Shown one piece after another: positions 36,104 through 47,211 of a DNA stretch of 64,000 nt. This stretch comes from Coptis chinensis (lineage: Eukaryota > Streptophyta > Magnoliopsida > Ranunculales > Ranunculaceae), in assembly GCA_015680905.1 (NCBI GenBank), contig CM027380.1, positions 37,750,001 to 37,814,000 of the forward strand, in the 5' to 3' direction. Position numbers and translations under genes: made by a program. The notes beneath the pieces are model-generated. The model worked only from the letters and a program-made list of their open reading frames with translations. It had not been told where the DNA came from and ran no database searches. The stretch's first letter is position 1, and the number at the start of each line of letters is the position of its first letter.

Positions 36104-37000
36104 CTATCGTGGTCGCACTCTCTTGTCATATTGTCTTTGCAATCTTCTATGATATTCCTCCAATCGGATGCGGGCTGTGTCTCTCCTCTCCTCCCTGAGA
36201 TTCAAATCCGCGGTCAATACCATATCATTGATCCCGTCCTCCATCGCTCTTGTTCGGGTTGTGGCTGCCACCATCTCTACTGGAATCACTACTTCTACCC
36301 CATACGTCATGGCAAACGGTGACTCATGAGTGGATGTTTGCGGTGTAGTTCGATATGCCCACAACACATGATTTAACTCGTCCGCCCATGAACCCTTTTT
36401 ATCCTCCAGTTTTTTCTTCAGATTATCTATGATTGTCTTGTTGGAGGATTCTGCTTGCCCATTCCCTTCTAGGTTATAAGGAGTCGCGAATCCTTGTTTT
36501 ACTTTGAACGCCTGGAGGAAATCTCGCACCTTCCCACCCGTAAACTGAGTCCCATTATCGGCAATTATGGTGTGTGGCAACCCGAACTGGCATATTATAT
36601 TTTCCCACAGGAATTTCTTCACTTGTTCCTCCTTGATCTGTTGGAGTGTCACACCCTCTACCCACTTGGTAAAATAATCAGTCGCTGCTAGCATATACCT
36701 CCGTTTACCACTGGCCATCGATAGCAGTCCTACAATATCCAGTGCCCACATTGCAAATGGCCAAGGACTATATACCTTGTGCAATGGCTCAGCGGGTGCA
36801 TGTATCAGTGGTGCAAATCTCTGGAATTTCTCACACCTCTTAGCATACTCGGTTGCTTCTCTCTTCATGTGTGGCCAGAAATACCCCTGGGACAACACCC
36901 GATGCGGCGTCGTTCTTCCTGCCGAATGGCTCCCACAATCCCCCTCATGAACTTCTGCCAAGATCTCTTTCGCCTGCCACGAAGCTACACATCTCAACAA
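36104..37000 (-). pseudogene. Integrase region, element C
   Basis: Starts with the H2C2 zinc-binding domain (VHEGDCGSHSAGRTTPHR, then CEKFQRFAP), followed by the catalytic core with WALDIVGLL (first Asp), HTIIADNGTQF (second Asp) and GNGQAESSNKTI (Glu), and then YGVEVVIPVEM. The order and the YGVEAVIPVE-type motif are typical of Tat integrases. Part of a broken element. Confidence 0.85.
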
Positions 37001-37049
37001 CGGTCCGCTGATGTTTCACTGACGTTCCGTCTGTACAAGTCTCCTTCCA

Positions 37050-39200
37050 TTAAAATGTATCTTTGGGATACCTGCTCCATTCTCCTTCTCTCTCGTCTAT
37101 CCCCAATAAGAAATTTTTTATGGGCTCTATCCACCCTGGCTCTTCCTTCATGGTCACTCCTACCTCGGCATTCACGGAGGTACTTGGCTTGCTTAACACC
37201 CTGACCTCAATTGATCTGCCCTCGGACCCAGGAAGCACCGCGGCTACATATGCCAACGCGTCAGCATGTCTATTTTCACCGTGTCCTAAATGAGCGAACC
37301 GGATTTTGCCAAACTCACTCGCTTTCCTCTGTAATACCTCCAGGTACTTTGCCATCCTAGGGCATCGGGCAGCGAATTTTCCATTCATCTGACAAATTAC
37401 CAAGTTGGAATTGGAATACACTGTTAGCTCTTTCACTCCCAGATCCGTAGCCAAATCTAGCCCAGCTATCACCGCTTCATACTCTGATTTGTTGTTTGAA
37501 GCCGTGAAACCCAACTTCATCGATAATTCAAGTCGATTATTCTCCGGGGTGACTACCACCACTCTAATCCCGTTTCATGTGTCCGTCGCGGACCCATCTG
37601 TGAATACCCTCCATCCATTTCTCATGTCCCATGGGTCTAACACATCCTGACTGATCTCTCCCTCCCGCTCCATGATCATATTGTCCCCCCAAGTTGGGTC
37701 TTCGGCGGGGAACTCTGCCAAAAACTCTGCCATAGCTTGTGCTTTTTCCACTGTCCGGATTTGGAATTCAATGTCATATGCACTCAACAGCACGGCCCAT
37801 TTCAGCATTCTCCCTGATTTGTCAGCCTTTAACGCCTGTTTGAGAGGCAAGTTGGTCACCACGACCACAGAATGAGCATCGAAGTACGGCTTCAATTTTA
37901 ACGCAGAAAACACCAAGGCCAATGCAAATTTCTCAATCTTGCTGTACCTGGTTTCTGCATCTAACATTGTTTTGCTCTGGAAATACACCGGCCTCTCTGC
38001 CTTGTCCACCACCCTTATTAACACAGAAGTAATAGCATATTCTGACACCCCCAAGTACAAATACAGCTTTTCCCCTTGCCCTGGTCGCGACAAAATAGGA
38101 GCCTTTCCCAAATAAATCTTCAACTCTTGGAAAGCTCGTTCGCATGCCTCGGTCCACTGAAAGTCAGTTGTTTTTCTTAAGAGTAGGTACAACGGTCTAC
38201 ACTTGTCTGACGACTTGGAAATGAACCGGTTGAGGGCCGCAATTCTTCCCGCAAGCATCTGAACCTCCTTCACATTTTGGGGCGATTGCATTTCCACCAA
38301 CGCTCTAATCTGGTCCGGGTTAGCTTCTATTCCACGGTATGTGACAATATAACCCAAAAACTTTCCAGAAGTCACCCCAAATGTGCACTTCTCAGGGTTC
38401 AACCTCAGCTTATATTTCCGCAATATTGCAGAGGTTTCTTGCAATCCCCCCAGATGTTCCTCCTCAGTCATGCTCTTCTCTACCATATCATCTATGTATA
38501 TTTCCATACTCCTCCTGATTTTGCATTCAAACATCTTCTCCCCTACCCTTTGAAAAGTTGCCCCTACATTCTTCAGTCCGAAAGGCATTCTGGTGTAACA
38601 ATACACTCCTCCCTCGACTATGAACGCGGTCTTCACCTGGTCTGGGCCGTACATTACCACCTGGTTATACCCCATGGAGGCGTCCATGAATGAGAAAAAT
38701 TTGAACTCGGCCGTTCGGTCCACCAGTTCATCTATCCGCAGCATAGGATAACAGTCCTTCGGGCACTGCTGGTTAACATCAGTAAAATCAACACACATTC
38801 TTACCTTCCCATTTTTCTTGGGTACCGCGACAATGTTCGAGAGCCATTCGGTAAACTGACACTCGCGGATGATTTCTGCGGCTTTCAACCTTTGCACTTC
38901 CTCTCTTATCCCTTCTGCATATTGCGGTCTTATTCCTCTCATTTTTTGTCGGACGGGTTTGGCCTCTTTTCTCATGTGCAGCCTGTGACACGCAAACTCG
39001 GGATCCAATCCAATCAAGTCCTCAATCGACCACGCAAAAACATCGTTGTTCTCTGTTAACAAATCAACTAACTTTGCCTTCCAATTCTCTGGCCACTCGG
39101 CCCCAACAGACACCAGTTTCTCCTCTTCCCCCTCACCCAGATTCACGGTCTCAGTCTCGTCCAAGGTTTTTCCTCCCACAGACCCGTCTCCCTTAGCCAT
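37050..39200 (-). pseudogene. Reverse transcriptase and RNase H region, element C
   Basis: RT motifs in order: VRMCVDFTDVNQQCPKD, FFSFMDASMGYNQV, RMPFGLKNVGATFQR, MEIYIDDMVEKS (catalytic YIDD) and LGYIVTYRGIEANPDQI. These are followed by a connection domain and two RNase H-like parts, one with LLRKTTDFQWTEACERAF, then VFTDGSATDT (active-site Asp) and NNKSEYEAVIAGL (active-site Glu). A second, archaeal-type RNase H after the first is a known feature of Tat elements and fits the spacing here. Part of a broken element. Confidence 0.85.
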
Positions 39201-39215
39201 CGCAGTCTGTAGTTG

Positions 39216-39680
39216 CTATTTTGGGGACTCGCCCTCCCCCGCCACTTCCTTCTCTGGTGCGCGGGTCAATTCTTTAACCACCACCTGGTGAATATTTTGA
39301 GCCGCGACCTGGTCGCATCTTATTTCATATGTTCCCCCATTAGTCGGAAAGCGGATCACCTGGTAGTATGTAGATGGAATCGCTTTCATTTCGTGGATCC
39401 ATCTTCTCCCCAAGATCGCATTGTACTGTGAAGCGGCGTCCACTATCATGAAACGAGTGAATACCGTCACCGGTCCCGCCGTTATAGGTAATAGTAATTC
39501 CCCCATGGGCTCGGTTCTGCTGCCATTAAATCCAAACAAATTTGTTTTTGGAGGCTTCATCTGCCTCTGTTCGATGCACATTTCCTCCATCGCGCCCCTA
39601 AACAGCAAATCTACTGAACTCCCACAATCTATCAAAACCCTCTTCACCATATAATTACCCACTGCTACCGTAATCACCAA
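39216..39680 (-). pseudogene. Aspartic protease region, element C
   Basis: Contains VKRVLIDCGSSVDLLF, the active-site segment (DCGSS in place of D-T/S-G-S, as often in Tat elements), KTNLFGFNGSRTEP and YNAILGRRWIHEM, the closing ILGR motif. Confidence 0.75.
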
Positions 39681-39794
39681 TGCATCAGTGTGAGGCGCAG
39701 TTACTGCTTCCAGATCTTTCGGGGTGAACTCTATCCTTCCGTCTCCTAGGGCGGTCCTTGGTACCGGTCGCGGAACACACGAAACCTCATTTAT

Positions 39795-41301
39795 CTACTG
39801 TAAGCTGGCAGTCCTCCGTACCTTATCCCTGTGTGCATTCCTCCCCATTGTCTCCCCACTAAATATGACATTGATTGTTCCTAATATTCTGGCAACGGCT
39901 GGTGCTCTGTCCACTGGGTGTACCTCCTTGATAAATTCCCTTAACAATCCTTTCTCTAGCATTCTCTCGATCAACCATCGCAGCGCGAAACACTCATTTG
40001 TAGTATGATTTCTGACCTGGTGGTAAGCACAAAATGGCTTATCTTCTAACTCCCTGGGTATGTTTCGCGGACCTTCGTAATGCTGCATCCTTTTAATCAG
40101 TGGCAAGATTTCATCCAATGGTTTGTTCAACGGTGTCGACTCCACGTCGCGATATGGTTTTCGTTCGCGGATCTCCCTCCTAACTTGATCTCTGCCTCTC
40201 TCCGATTTGCGTGCCACCTCTCTATAGGCTCCCCCTTCTCTTATCGCAGCCTTCCCTTTGTCTTTCCAGTCCTCCTGTTCTACACTCTGTATTGACTTCT
40301 CTGACTTCCTCGACTCCTTAGCATTTCTCTGCAACATATCCTCATAGCGGATGTACTTCTCCACTTTCGGATATAACGCATGCAACGTTGTAACCTCAAT
40401 TTTGGATACAGATTCGTGGACTCTAGTTCCTTCCAGCCCATCTTTGGAAAGCAATGACTGCGGTGTGCTCGTCCAGACTTTCCACCCTTAGGGTCTCCTC
40501 TTTGAATCTACACAAGAACTCCCTGAATGTCTTGCCGGACTTCTGTTTGACGTTAAATAGATCCGCAATATCCACTACCCTCCTTTTCTGATGGATAAAA
40601 TGGTCTACAAATGCTTGCTCCAACTCCTCGAACTTGGTTATACTCCGCAATGCCAACCTATAATACCAGTCTGACGCTCTACCCTTCAAGCTGGCGGGAA
40701 ACATCATGCATCAGAGCCCATCATATTTAATCTCTTGCCACAACGGCATCTGTTGCCTGAAATGGTGCAAGTGGTCCGCAGGATCCCCCTTCCCGTCGTA
40801 TCTCTCGAATCTTGGTTGCGCGAACCGCTTGGGCACCTCGGTGTTCCAGACTGCATCGGCCAGCGGATTCTGATTGAGTCCAGCCACCACCTTCTTCACC
40901 ACCACTTGACTTTCCCTCTCCGCCACCCGATTCATTTCTCTGTCTTTCTCGATCATCGCTTGGACCATCTCCATGGTAATGCCTTCCCCTGTATCGCCTC
41001 TTGGTTTATGACGCACTTCCTCATGCTGGCCTTCCACTTCACTATTCTCTGGCTCCCTTATCTCCTCCTCCCCCTGTGTGGACTCCCTTTCTTTTCTCAG
41101 ACTGTCATTCTCATTTCTCAACCTTCCTATCTCCTCCTGTAACAGCCTAGTTGCCTCCCCCGCAACCTCGTGAACTTCCTCTTCCAACTCTTCCATTTCC
41201 ACACTCCTGGTTTCATCATCAGCCCCCTCAGTCCTCACTTTTTTGGGTCTCCCTCTTGTTTTCTTCGCTATGGTTGCCATCTTATACCTTCTTCTTAACA
41301 A
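39795..41301 (-). pseudogene. Gag region, element C
   Basis: N-terminal basic and coiled-coil part (KKTRGRPKKVR, LLQEEIGRLRNENDSLRKE), then the capsid domain with LKGRASDWYYRL and SITKFEELEQAF, and a distal part with FCAYHQVRNHTTNECFALR, the zinc-finger-like Tat gag segment (C-H-x-H-x-T-x-x-C). Broken, with several breaks. Confidence 0.75.
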
Positions 41302-41328
41302 TCACTTGATCGTATGCCTTCCTCTCGC

Positions 41329-41346
41329 TCCCCACAGACGGCGCCA
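41329..41346 (-). promoter_or_regulatory. Primer-binding site of element C
   Basis: Minus strand TGGCGCCGTCTGTGGGGA, two bases after the 5' LTR. Identical over 18 bases to that of element F. Confidence 0.88.
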
Positions 41347-41348
41347 AA

Positions 41349-41776
41349 TGTGTTGTCCAGAATTACAACCTATAAACTCCCATCTCTCTTTTTTTCCCCT
41401 CTCTATCTCTTCTCTCTTCTCTCCTTATATACCTCCTAACTGCCCTACCTCTCTAACCGCTCCCATCTTCTCTAACCACTCCCATCTTATCTAACCGTTC
41501 TTCTATTCCCATGACCTCCTTCCATGCCCCACGTCCAGGAACCTTCCACCTGTCTCCCCAGAGATCGTGTCTTGGCTACTGTGCTCCAGCTCTTTCTTTT
41601 CCTATTCAACATCTCCCTCAAATCATAGTAACTCCACTGGCCTTCACGCACTCCAAGATTCCGCGGCCTTCACATTATTCGCGGACTATACCCCGTGCTT
41701 ATTCGTCTTCTTCCGTTATGTTGCCCCAGCCCAGAACACACCAGTCGTCTTAGTAGTCATGTATTAGGCTGATACA
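41349..41776 (-). repeat. 5' LTR of element C
   Basis: 428 bp; pair of 32350-32777. Confidence 0.92.
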
Positions 41777-42387
41777 GAATCCATTCCATATATTCATTTC
41801 CAATCTGTTAGAAAAATATGGTCCCATCTTATATCTCCGGCTTGACTCTGCCCCTCGTCTAGTTCTTTCCTCTCCCGCAGCTATCAAAGAATGCTTCACC
41901 AAGAACGATATTATCTTTGCAAATCGTCCTCACCTATTGATGGGAAAACATCTTAACTACAACTTCACTACTCTTATATTTGTACAATATGGTGATCTCT
42001 GGCGCAATCTTCGTCGCCTTACTTCTCAAGAATATTTATCTTCAATCCGTCTCCAAATGTCGTCCAATATCCGTAAGGAAGAGTTAGTGTGGTTGTTCGA
42101 CAAATGTTTATAGGTTATAAAGGAAATTTTAAGAAGGTATAGTTGCAGTCGATATTTCGTAAGCTCACATTCAACATGATCATGAGGATAATTGGGATGC
42201 ACCCATTTTTCCAAGAGGATGAGATGGTAGATCAAGCGAAGGCTAAAGAAAAATTGATGAATTTGAAGAGTACTTTTTGTGTAACTGGGAAATTCGGACT
42301 AGGAGACTTCTTTCCTTTTCTGAAGTGGGTTGATATTTGGAGGGCGGAAAAGATTATGATGAAATTGTTCAAAAAGAGAGACAAATT

Positions 42388-42706
42388 TGTAGTAGCCATA
42401 TTCAGGGATGTATCACATAGGTACTGGGCCAAGAGATAAGGCCCAGACCACAGTATGTGTTGAGCCAAGAGAAAGGCCCAAGACTAGACTAGGCCCCATG
42501 AGGTAAACCTAAGAGAGGGATATAAAAAGGAAGAGAGAGGAGAGTAGAGGGGAGGCTAAGAAGAGAGGCATAGAGGGGTGAGGAGAGAGGTGAACTACGG
42601 CGGCTTGATCCTGAAATGGGTACGTAGGCAACCAAATTGGTGCAGCCGATCCAAAATGAGAGCCGGAGTACTAGTAAAGTTATTTGTCACGATTATGGTC
42701 GCAACA
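42388..42706 (+). repeat. 5' LTR of element F
   Basis: 319 bp, TGTAGTAGCC...TGGTCGCAACA. Contains a TATAAAA box (42521-42527) and a U5 box with GAACTACGGCGGCTTGATCC and GGTACGTAGGCAACC. Confidence 0.9.
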
Positions 42707-42708
42707 AA

Positions 42709-42726
42709 TGGCGCCGTCTGTGGGGA
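42709..42726 (+). promoter_or_regulatory. Primer-binding site of element F
   Basis: TGGCGCCGTCTGTGGGGA, two bases after the LTR. Confidence 0.88.
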
Positions 42727-43446
42727 CGATTAGTAAAATTGTATGCCGTCAGGTCTGATTAAAAGTTTGGTTATTAAAAGTGGAGCTATGGATCGCGGAA
42801 AGAAGAGCTGGAGGGTTGCATATTCATCAGACTCAAGATTTGGAGTAATGGAATCTTCTAAGTCTTTAAACTGCAAGCCGACATCAGAACACCATCAGAG
42901 AGAGATTGATTCAGTTTGGGTAACATTTTGTTTGGCAGTGGATATTTGAAGAAAATCTCCATCTTAATTTTGAGCTTCATGTATTATCTTTAATTTAGTG
43001 AATTGAACTGGAAATTTAAATCAAGGAGGAATGGAAAGGAAAATGGGTTATGGTTGGTTCTAAACGTTATTGGTTGATATCGATATCAGTATCGACTGTG
43101 GTTACAACGCACGACGCCCACAAGTGTAATTTTGAACTCTGCATCGGTCCTTCAGATTGAGTAACTCTATATTTGTATGAAAATTGTTTGTGGTCTCTTT
43201 GACTCCGATGCCCATTTCTTACTTTTCATCTCACTTCACCCCACCAATCTCTGACCAAGACATTTATTGATTATTTTCTTAAATTTGAAATTGGGAAGTT
43301 TCTGGGAATTTGGCATCGAAATTTGGCTGTTGGTATTTGACTGGTATTGAAATTGGATGTTTGGATATCGGACAAATGTGTTCCAATTCCCAGGACCAGT
43401 TGTTGTGTGTCAGCAAGAGATCGTGTCTTCCAAAGGACAGTAGAGA

Positions 43447-43479
43447 ATGGCAGACGCCGAGGACATTCATCCTATTGTA
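43447..43479 (+). other. Actin-like N-terminal snippet inside element F
   Basis: An ATG-started stretch reads MADAEDIHPIV, close to the plant actin start MADAEDIQPLV, then diverges completely. It may be a captured actin exon scrap; 33 bases is too short to be sure. Confidence 0.25.
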
Positions 43480-43663
43480 AAGAAGCTTTGCTAACTTTAG
43501 CCTTAGAAGAACTTGATTACTTGGAATTGGCATGTAGACGAGGGCTTTGGTTGGAAATAGTTTCGCTTGGAGATGCATGGCATATAATCATGAGAGAAGT
43601 TAAGCAAGACTGCTATTTTCTGATGTGCATTAAGCTCTTTACATATTTTTATATCCTGAAACC

Positions 43664-44049
43664 GTGAAGTTTCTTGTTTCCATTTCCATGTCAGAACTTA
43701 CATATTCACTGAAAGTGACCGAAAAGAGCGATGTATATGGTTTTGGAGTTGTCTTACTGGAACTAGTAACTGGAAGAAGTCCAATCGAACCCAAGTTGGT
43801 GAAGAAAAAGATATTGTTTACTGGGACTCAACTCATCTTGGTTCTCGCGATGATATTATCGAAGTGTTAGACAAGAGGATCTCTGGCACTGCTGTGGATG
43901 ACATGGTTAAGGTCTTAAGGATTGCTACTATCTGCACCACTAAGCTTCCATCTCTGCGTCCTAATATGCGGGATGTTGTCAAGATGCTCACTGATGCAGA
44001 TCCTTACATTATCGTCCCCTACTTGAAAAAGAATCCCGGCAGTGGATGA
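43664..44049 (+). pseudogene. Captured LRR receptor-kinase fragment (CEPR2-like)
   Basis: Encodes the C-terminal part of a plant receptor kinase domain: [20 protein letters not shown] (subdomain IX region, with the invariant Asp), [14 protein letters not shown], and further on [39 protein letters not shown] and DADP. The 'CTTKLPSLRP-MR-VVK-L-DADP' ending resembles LRR receptor kinases of the CEPR2 (CEP peptide receptor) group. The ectodomain, transmembrane segment and N-lobe are absent. It is a broken fragment carried inside an LTR element, so no kinase activity is expected. Confidence 0.8.
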
Positions 44050-44718
44050 GGGTTATGTTTCGGTGAAATGCATCTGATCGGATTATCTTGGCCCATTCCA
44101 AGTTTTTAGGACTTCTTCTTAGTCCATTTAGGCCTGTGTTGTTTTCACTTTGATGTTCTTGTCTTGTAATTATGTCATTGGCTTAGAGACAATGTCGAAT
44201 AGACTACATCAGAAGATCTTGCGGTTTCTAGCCGTGGTGTGCTCTCATGGTAGTATTTTGGCTGGTCACGGTATGATATGGCTGTTGTGTAGATTGAGAA
44301 ATCGGTTGGATTGTCGTACCTCGAGTCCGCGGAATGGAGTTGGTCAATAACAGAATCTACTTCTTTTCAGCAAGATAATTTTTGCAGAGTATTCAAAAGG
44401 GGGTTCTCGCGATTAGCAAGATGGGAACAATAAGTGTTTGACAAAACAGCTGGGAGAGCAGGAACATTGACAGAAACTTTAGCATCGACGGTCCATTCTG
44501 TTTTTAGTACAGGGGGCTACACATTGTTATACAAGTATTGTACGCTGGATATGTTGCCATTATACAGAATTTAGTTTCGATGGTAGATGCTAGGGGTGTG
44601 AACGACTGGTGCTCGGTGAATTCAGATGTGGTCTATGATTGCGGTGGTGATCGACAGATGAGGACAATGATGTAGTAAGTTGTGTGTCTCGAGTTTAGCT
44701 GAGCTTGCACATATGCAT

Positions 44719-45270
44719 GAGTGCGGGGGGAAGAGCCCTCCGCGGACCCTCGTGTCCGAATCAAACATGGGGCAGGCTAAGCTGTTCCTGAATGTGCATT
44801 CCAAAGGAGAGTGGAGGGGTTCGAGAAGACCCTTCGCGGATATGTCGTGGGGATATCCGAATGAGTGCGGGGGGGATGAGCCCTCCGCGGACCCTCGTGT
44901 CCGAATCAAACATGGGGCAGGCTAAGTTGTTCCCGGATAAGCATTCCGAAGGAGAGCGGAAGGGTTCGAGAAGACCCTTCGCGGATATGTCGTGGGGCTA
45001 TCTGAATGAGTGCGGGGGGGATGAGCCCTCTGCGGACCCTAGTGTCCAAACAACGCGTGTAGGGCAGGCAGAGCTATCCCGGACCGGCGTGTCCGAAGCC
45101 TCGAGCGGGATAGGATTCGCGGACCCTCGTATCCAAATAGCGCATGTGGGGCAGGCAGAGCTGTCCCAGACCGGTGTGTCCGGAGCCTCGAGCGGGATAG
45201 CATCCGCAGACTCTCGTGTCCAAACAGCGTGTATGGGGCAGGCAGAGCTGTCTCAAACCGGCGACAACCC
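44719..45270 (+). repeat. 144-bp and 87-bp tandem arrays in element F
   Basis: Three units of about 144 bp anchored on GAGTGCGGGGG (44719, 44863, 45008) with CCCTCCGCGGACCCTCGTGT and AACATGGGGCAGGCTAAG. These run into three units of 86-88 bp anchored on GGGCAGGCAGAGCT (45062, 45148, 45236). Markedly GC-rich against the surroundings. Confidence 0.85.
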
Positions 45271-45289
45271 GGTCGAGCCTGCAGAGTGG

Positions 45290-45860
45290 GATGAGCCCTC
45301 CACGGATCAGAGATGCTAGAGATACATGGGGCAATGAGAGAGCCCCAACAGGTGAGAGTCTGAGTGAGCCCGCGGAGTAGGATGAGCCCTCCACGGATCA
45401 GAGATGCTAGAGATACTGGGGGCAATGAGAGAACCCCAACCGCAAGAGCCGAGCAAGCCCAGCGGGTGGGATGAGCCCTCCGCTGGATCGAGATGCTAGA
45501 GATACAGGGGGGCAATGAGAGATCCCCAACCGGGCGAGAGCGCCAGCGAGAGCCCGCTGAGTGGGGATGAGCCCTCCGCGGATCAGAGATGCTAGAGATA
45601 CATGGGGCAATGAGAGAGCCCCAACCGGCGACAACCCGGTCAAGCCCGTGGAGTGGGATGAGCCCTCCGCGGACCAAAGATGCTAGGGACACATGAGGCA
45701 ATGAGAGAGCCCCAACAGGCGAGAGCTCGAGCGAGCCCGCAGAGTGGGATGAGCCCTTCGCGGGACAGAAAGGCAAGAGACAGGCAGGTCAAAGAGAGTA
45801 GCCCCAGAGCCTAGCTGAGTCGCAGGTCGGAGATGCAAGAGATATGCGGACATGAGATCT
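45290..45860 (+). repeat. 91-bp tandem array in element F
   Basis: Six units anchored on GATGAGCCCTCC (45290, 45381, 45470, 45566, 45657, 45748), spacing 89-96 bp. Each contains AGATGCTAGAGATAC and GGGGCAATGAGAGAGCCCC, a self-complementary stretch. Confidence 0.88.
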
Positions 45861-46700
45861 GAACAACGGGGGGGATGAGCCCTCCGCGGACATGAGATCC
45901 GAGTCAAACCTGGGGGCAAGCAGGGTTACCCCTCATCAGATTACACTCCAGAGCAAAGATAGCGGGGGGGATAAGCCCTCTGCGGACATGAGATCCGAGT
46001 CAAACCTGGGAGCAAGTGGAGTTGCCCCTCATCCGACTCTCCACTCCAGAGCAGAGACAACGGGGGGATGAGCCCTCCGCGGACATGATAGAGATTTCTA
46101 TGAAGGAGAGCTTATGGCTGGGCGGAGACCCTCCGCGGACATTGTAGTGAGTTATGAGAAGGAGAAATACAGGGGACGAGACACTCCGCGGACATAGTGG
46201 TGAGTTCTCTGAAGGAGAGATGGTGGCTAGGGTGATACACTCTGCAGACAAGGCAGTGAGTTCCGAGAAAGAGAGCAGGTGGCTGGGGGAGGCATACCGC
46301 TGATATGGTAGGGAGTTCTATGTGAGAGGTGATGGTTGGGTTGAGACACATTGTGGGCATTGTATTGAGTTGAAGAGAGAGAGTGAAGGGGATGAGATAG
46401 TTGAGTCCTACGAAAGGGAAATGAAAGGGTGAGACACTCTGCGGATATAGAAGTGAGTTATGTGAAGGAGAGATTATGACAGGGCTGAGACACTTCGCGG
46501 ACATAGTGGCAAGTTTTCGGAAAGAGAGAGGTTGGCTGAGGTGAGACACTCCGTGGACATAGTAGTGAGTTCTATGAAGGAGAGCTTATGGGTCTGGGTT
46601 GAGACACATTGTGGGCATTGTATCGAGTTGAAGGAGAGAGCGAAGGGGATGAGATCCTTTGGGGATAATGTTAATGGGGTATATGAACAAGAACCCATGG
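45861..46700 (+). repeat. Further degenerate arrays in element F
   Basis: About three units near 85-100 bp (GATGAGCCCTCCGCGGACAT, GAGTCAAACCTGGG), then roughly ten units of about 60 bp built on GCGGACATAGTAGTGAGTT and GAAGGAGAG. They become more irregular towards the 3' end. Confidence 0.75.
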
Positions 46701-46878
46701 ATTGAGTACTTCACGGACATACGGTCCAATGCTTGAGAGTACATGGATAACTAAAATGTCCTAAGGAGGAGAAGACTACGTCATATCACAAGATAATCGT
46801 GGAATATCTAGAGTTCAAAGAGAGAGACAAGAAAGTTTGAGGACTTCTCGGGTCCACCGTCGTCATCGCCGCCGAACC

Positions 46879-46892
46879 CGAGAGGGGGCAAA
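46879..46892 (+). promoter_or_regulatory. Polypurine tract of element F
   Basis: CCGAGAGGGGGCAAA directly before the 3' LTR. Confidence 0.82.
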
Positions 46893-47211
46893 TGTAGTAG
46901 CCATATTCAGGGATGTATCACATAGGTATTGGGCCAAGAGATAAGGCCCGGACCACGATGTGTTGAGTGTTGAGAGAAAGGCCCAAGACTAGACTAGGCC
47001 CCATGAGGTAAACCTAAGAGAGGGATATAAAAAGGAAGAGAGAGGAGAGTAGAGGGGAGGCTAAGAAGAGAGGCATAGAGGGGTGAGGAGAGAGGTGAAC
47101 TACGATGGCTTGATCCCGAAATGGGTACGTAGGCAACCAAATTGGTGCAGCCGATCCAAAATGAGAGCCGGAGTACTAGTAAAGTTATTTGTCGCGATTA
47201 TGGTCGCAACA
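46893..47211 (+). repeat. 3' LTR of element F
   Basis: 319 bp; pair of 42388-42706. Confidence 0.9.

Larger units (their letters stand above)
32350..41776 (-). mobile_element. Element C: Tat-lineage Ty3/gypsy with antisense ORF
   Basis: 9427 bp on the minus strand, flanked by a perfect 5-bp duplication GAATC (32345-32349, 41777-41781). 5' LTR 41776-41349, primer-binding site, gag (41301-39795), protease (39680-39216), reverse transcriptase/RNase H (39200-37050), integrase (37000-36104), two-copy 93-bp repeat (about 35930-36090), antisense ORF on the plus strand (33462-35674), polypurine tract, 3' LTR 32777-32350. LTRs are equal in length (428 bp) and differ at about 8 sites (roughly 98 per cent identical), so insertion is likely within the last million years under a 1.3e-8 clock (assumption). 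All parts are present, but the coding region has about half a dozen breaks. The antisense ORF is characteristic of Retand-like Tat elements. Confidence 0.92.
42388..47211 (+). mobile_element. Element F: non-autonomous LTR element with captured gene and arrays
   Basis: 4824 bp on the plus strand, flanked by a perfect 5-bp duplication AAATT (42383-42387, 47212-47216) inside exon 1 of the P450. LTRs of 319 bp (42388-42706, 46893-47211), about 97 per cent identical by eye. Primer-binding site at 42709, polypurine tract just before 46893. No gag or pol. The inside holds a receptor-kinase fragment (43664-44049), a short actin-like start (43447-43479) and GC-rich tandem arrays (44719-46700). PBS, PPT core and array unit match element C, so C-type enzymes are the likely drivers (inference). 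LTR sequences of C and F themselves are not alike. Confidence 0.88.

Noticed and set aside
37063-41142. Many plus-strand frames of 70-140 codons across element C
   Set aside because: Shadows of gag-pol on the minus strand; none shows its own domain. The only supported plus-strand coding region in C is 33462-35674.
44792-45319. 175-codon open frame on the plus strand in the arrays
   Set aside because: Repetitive product of the 144- and 87-bp units, with no domain. Related words in element C are non-coding 3' region.
45039-45776. 245-codon open frame on the minus strand
   Set aside because: It lies entirely in the tandem arrays of element F and only mirrors the repeat period; the other strand is also open. 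No protein family pattern.
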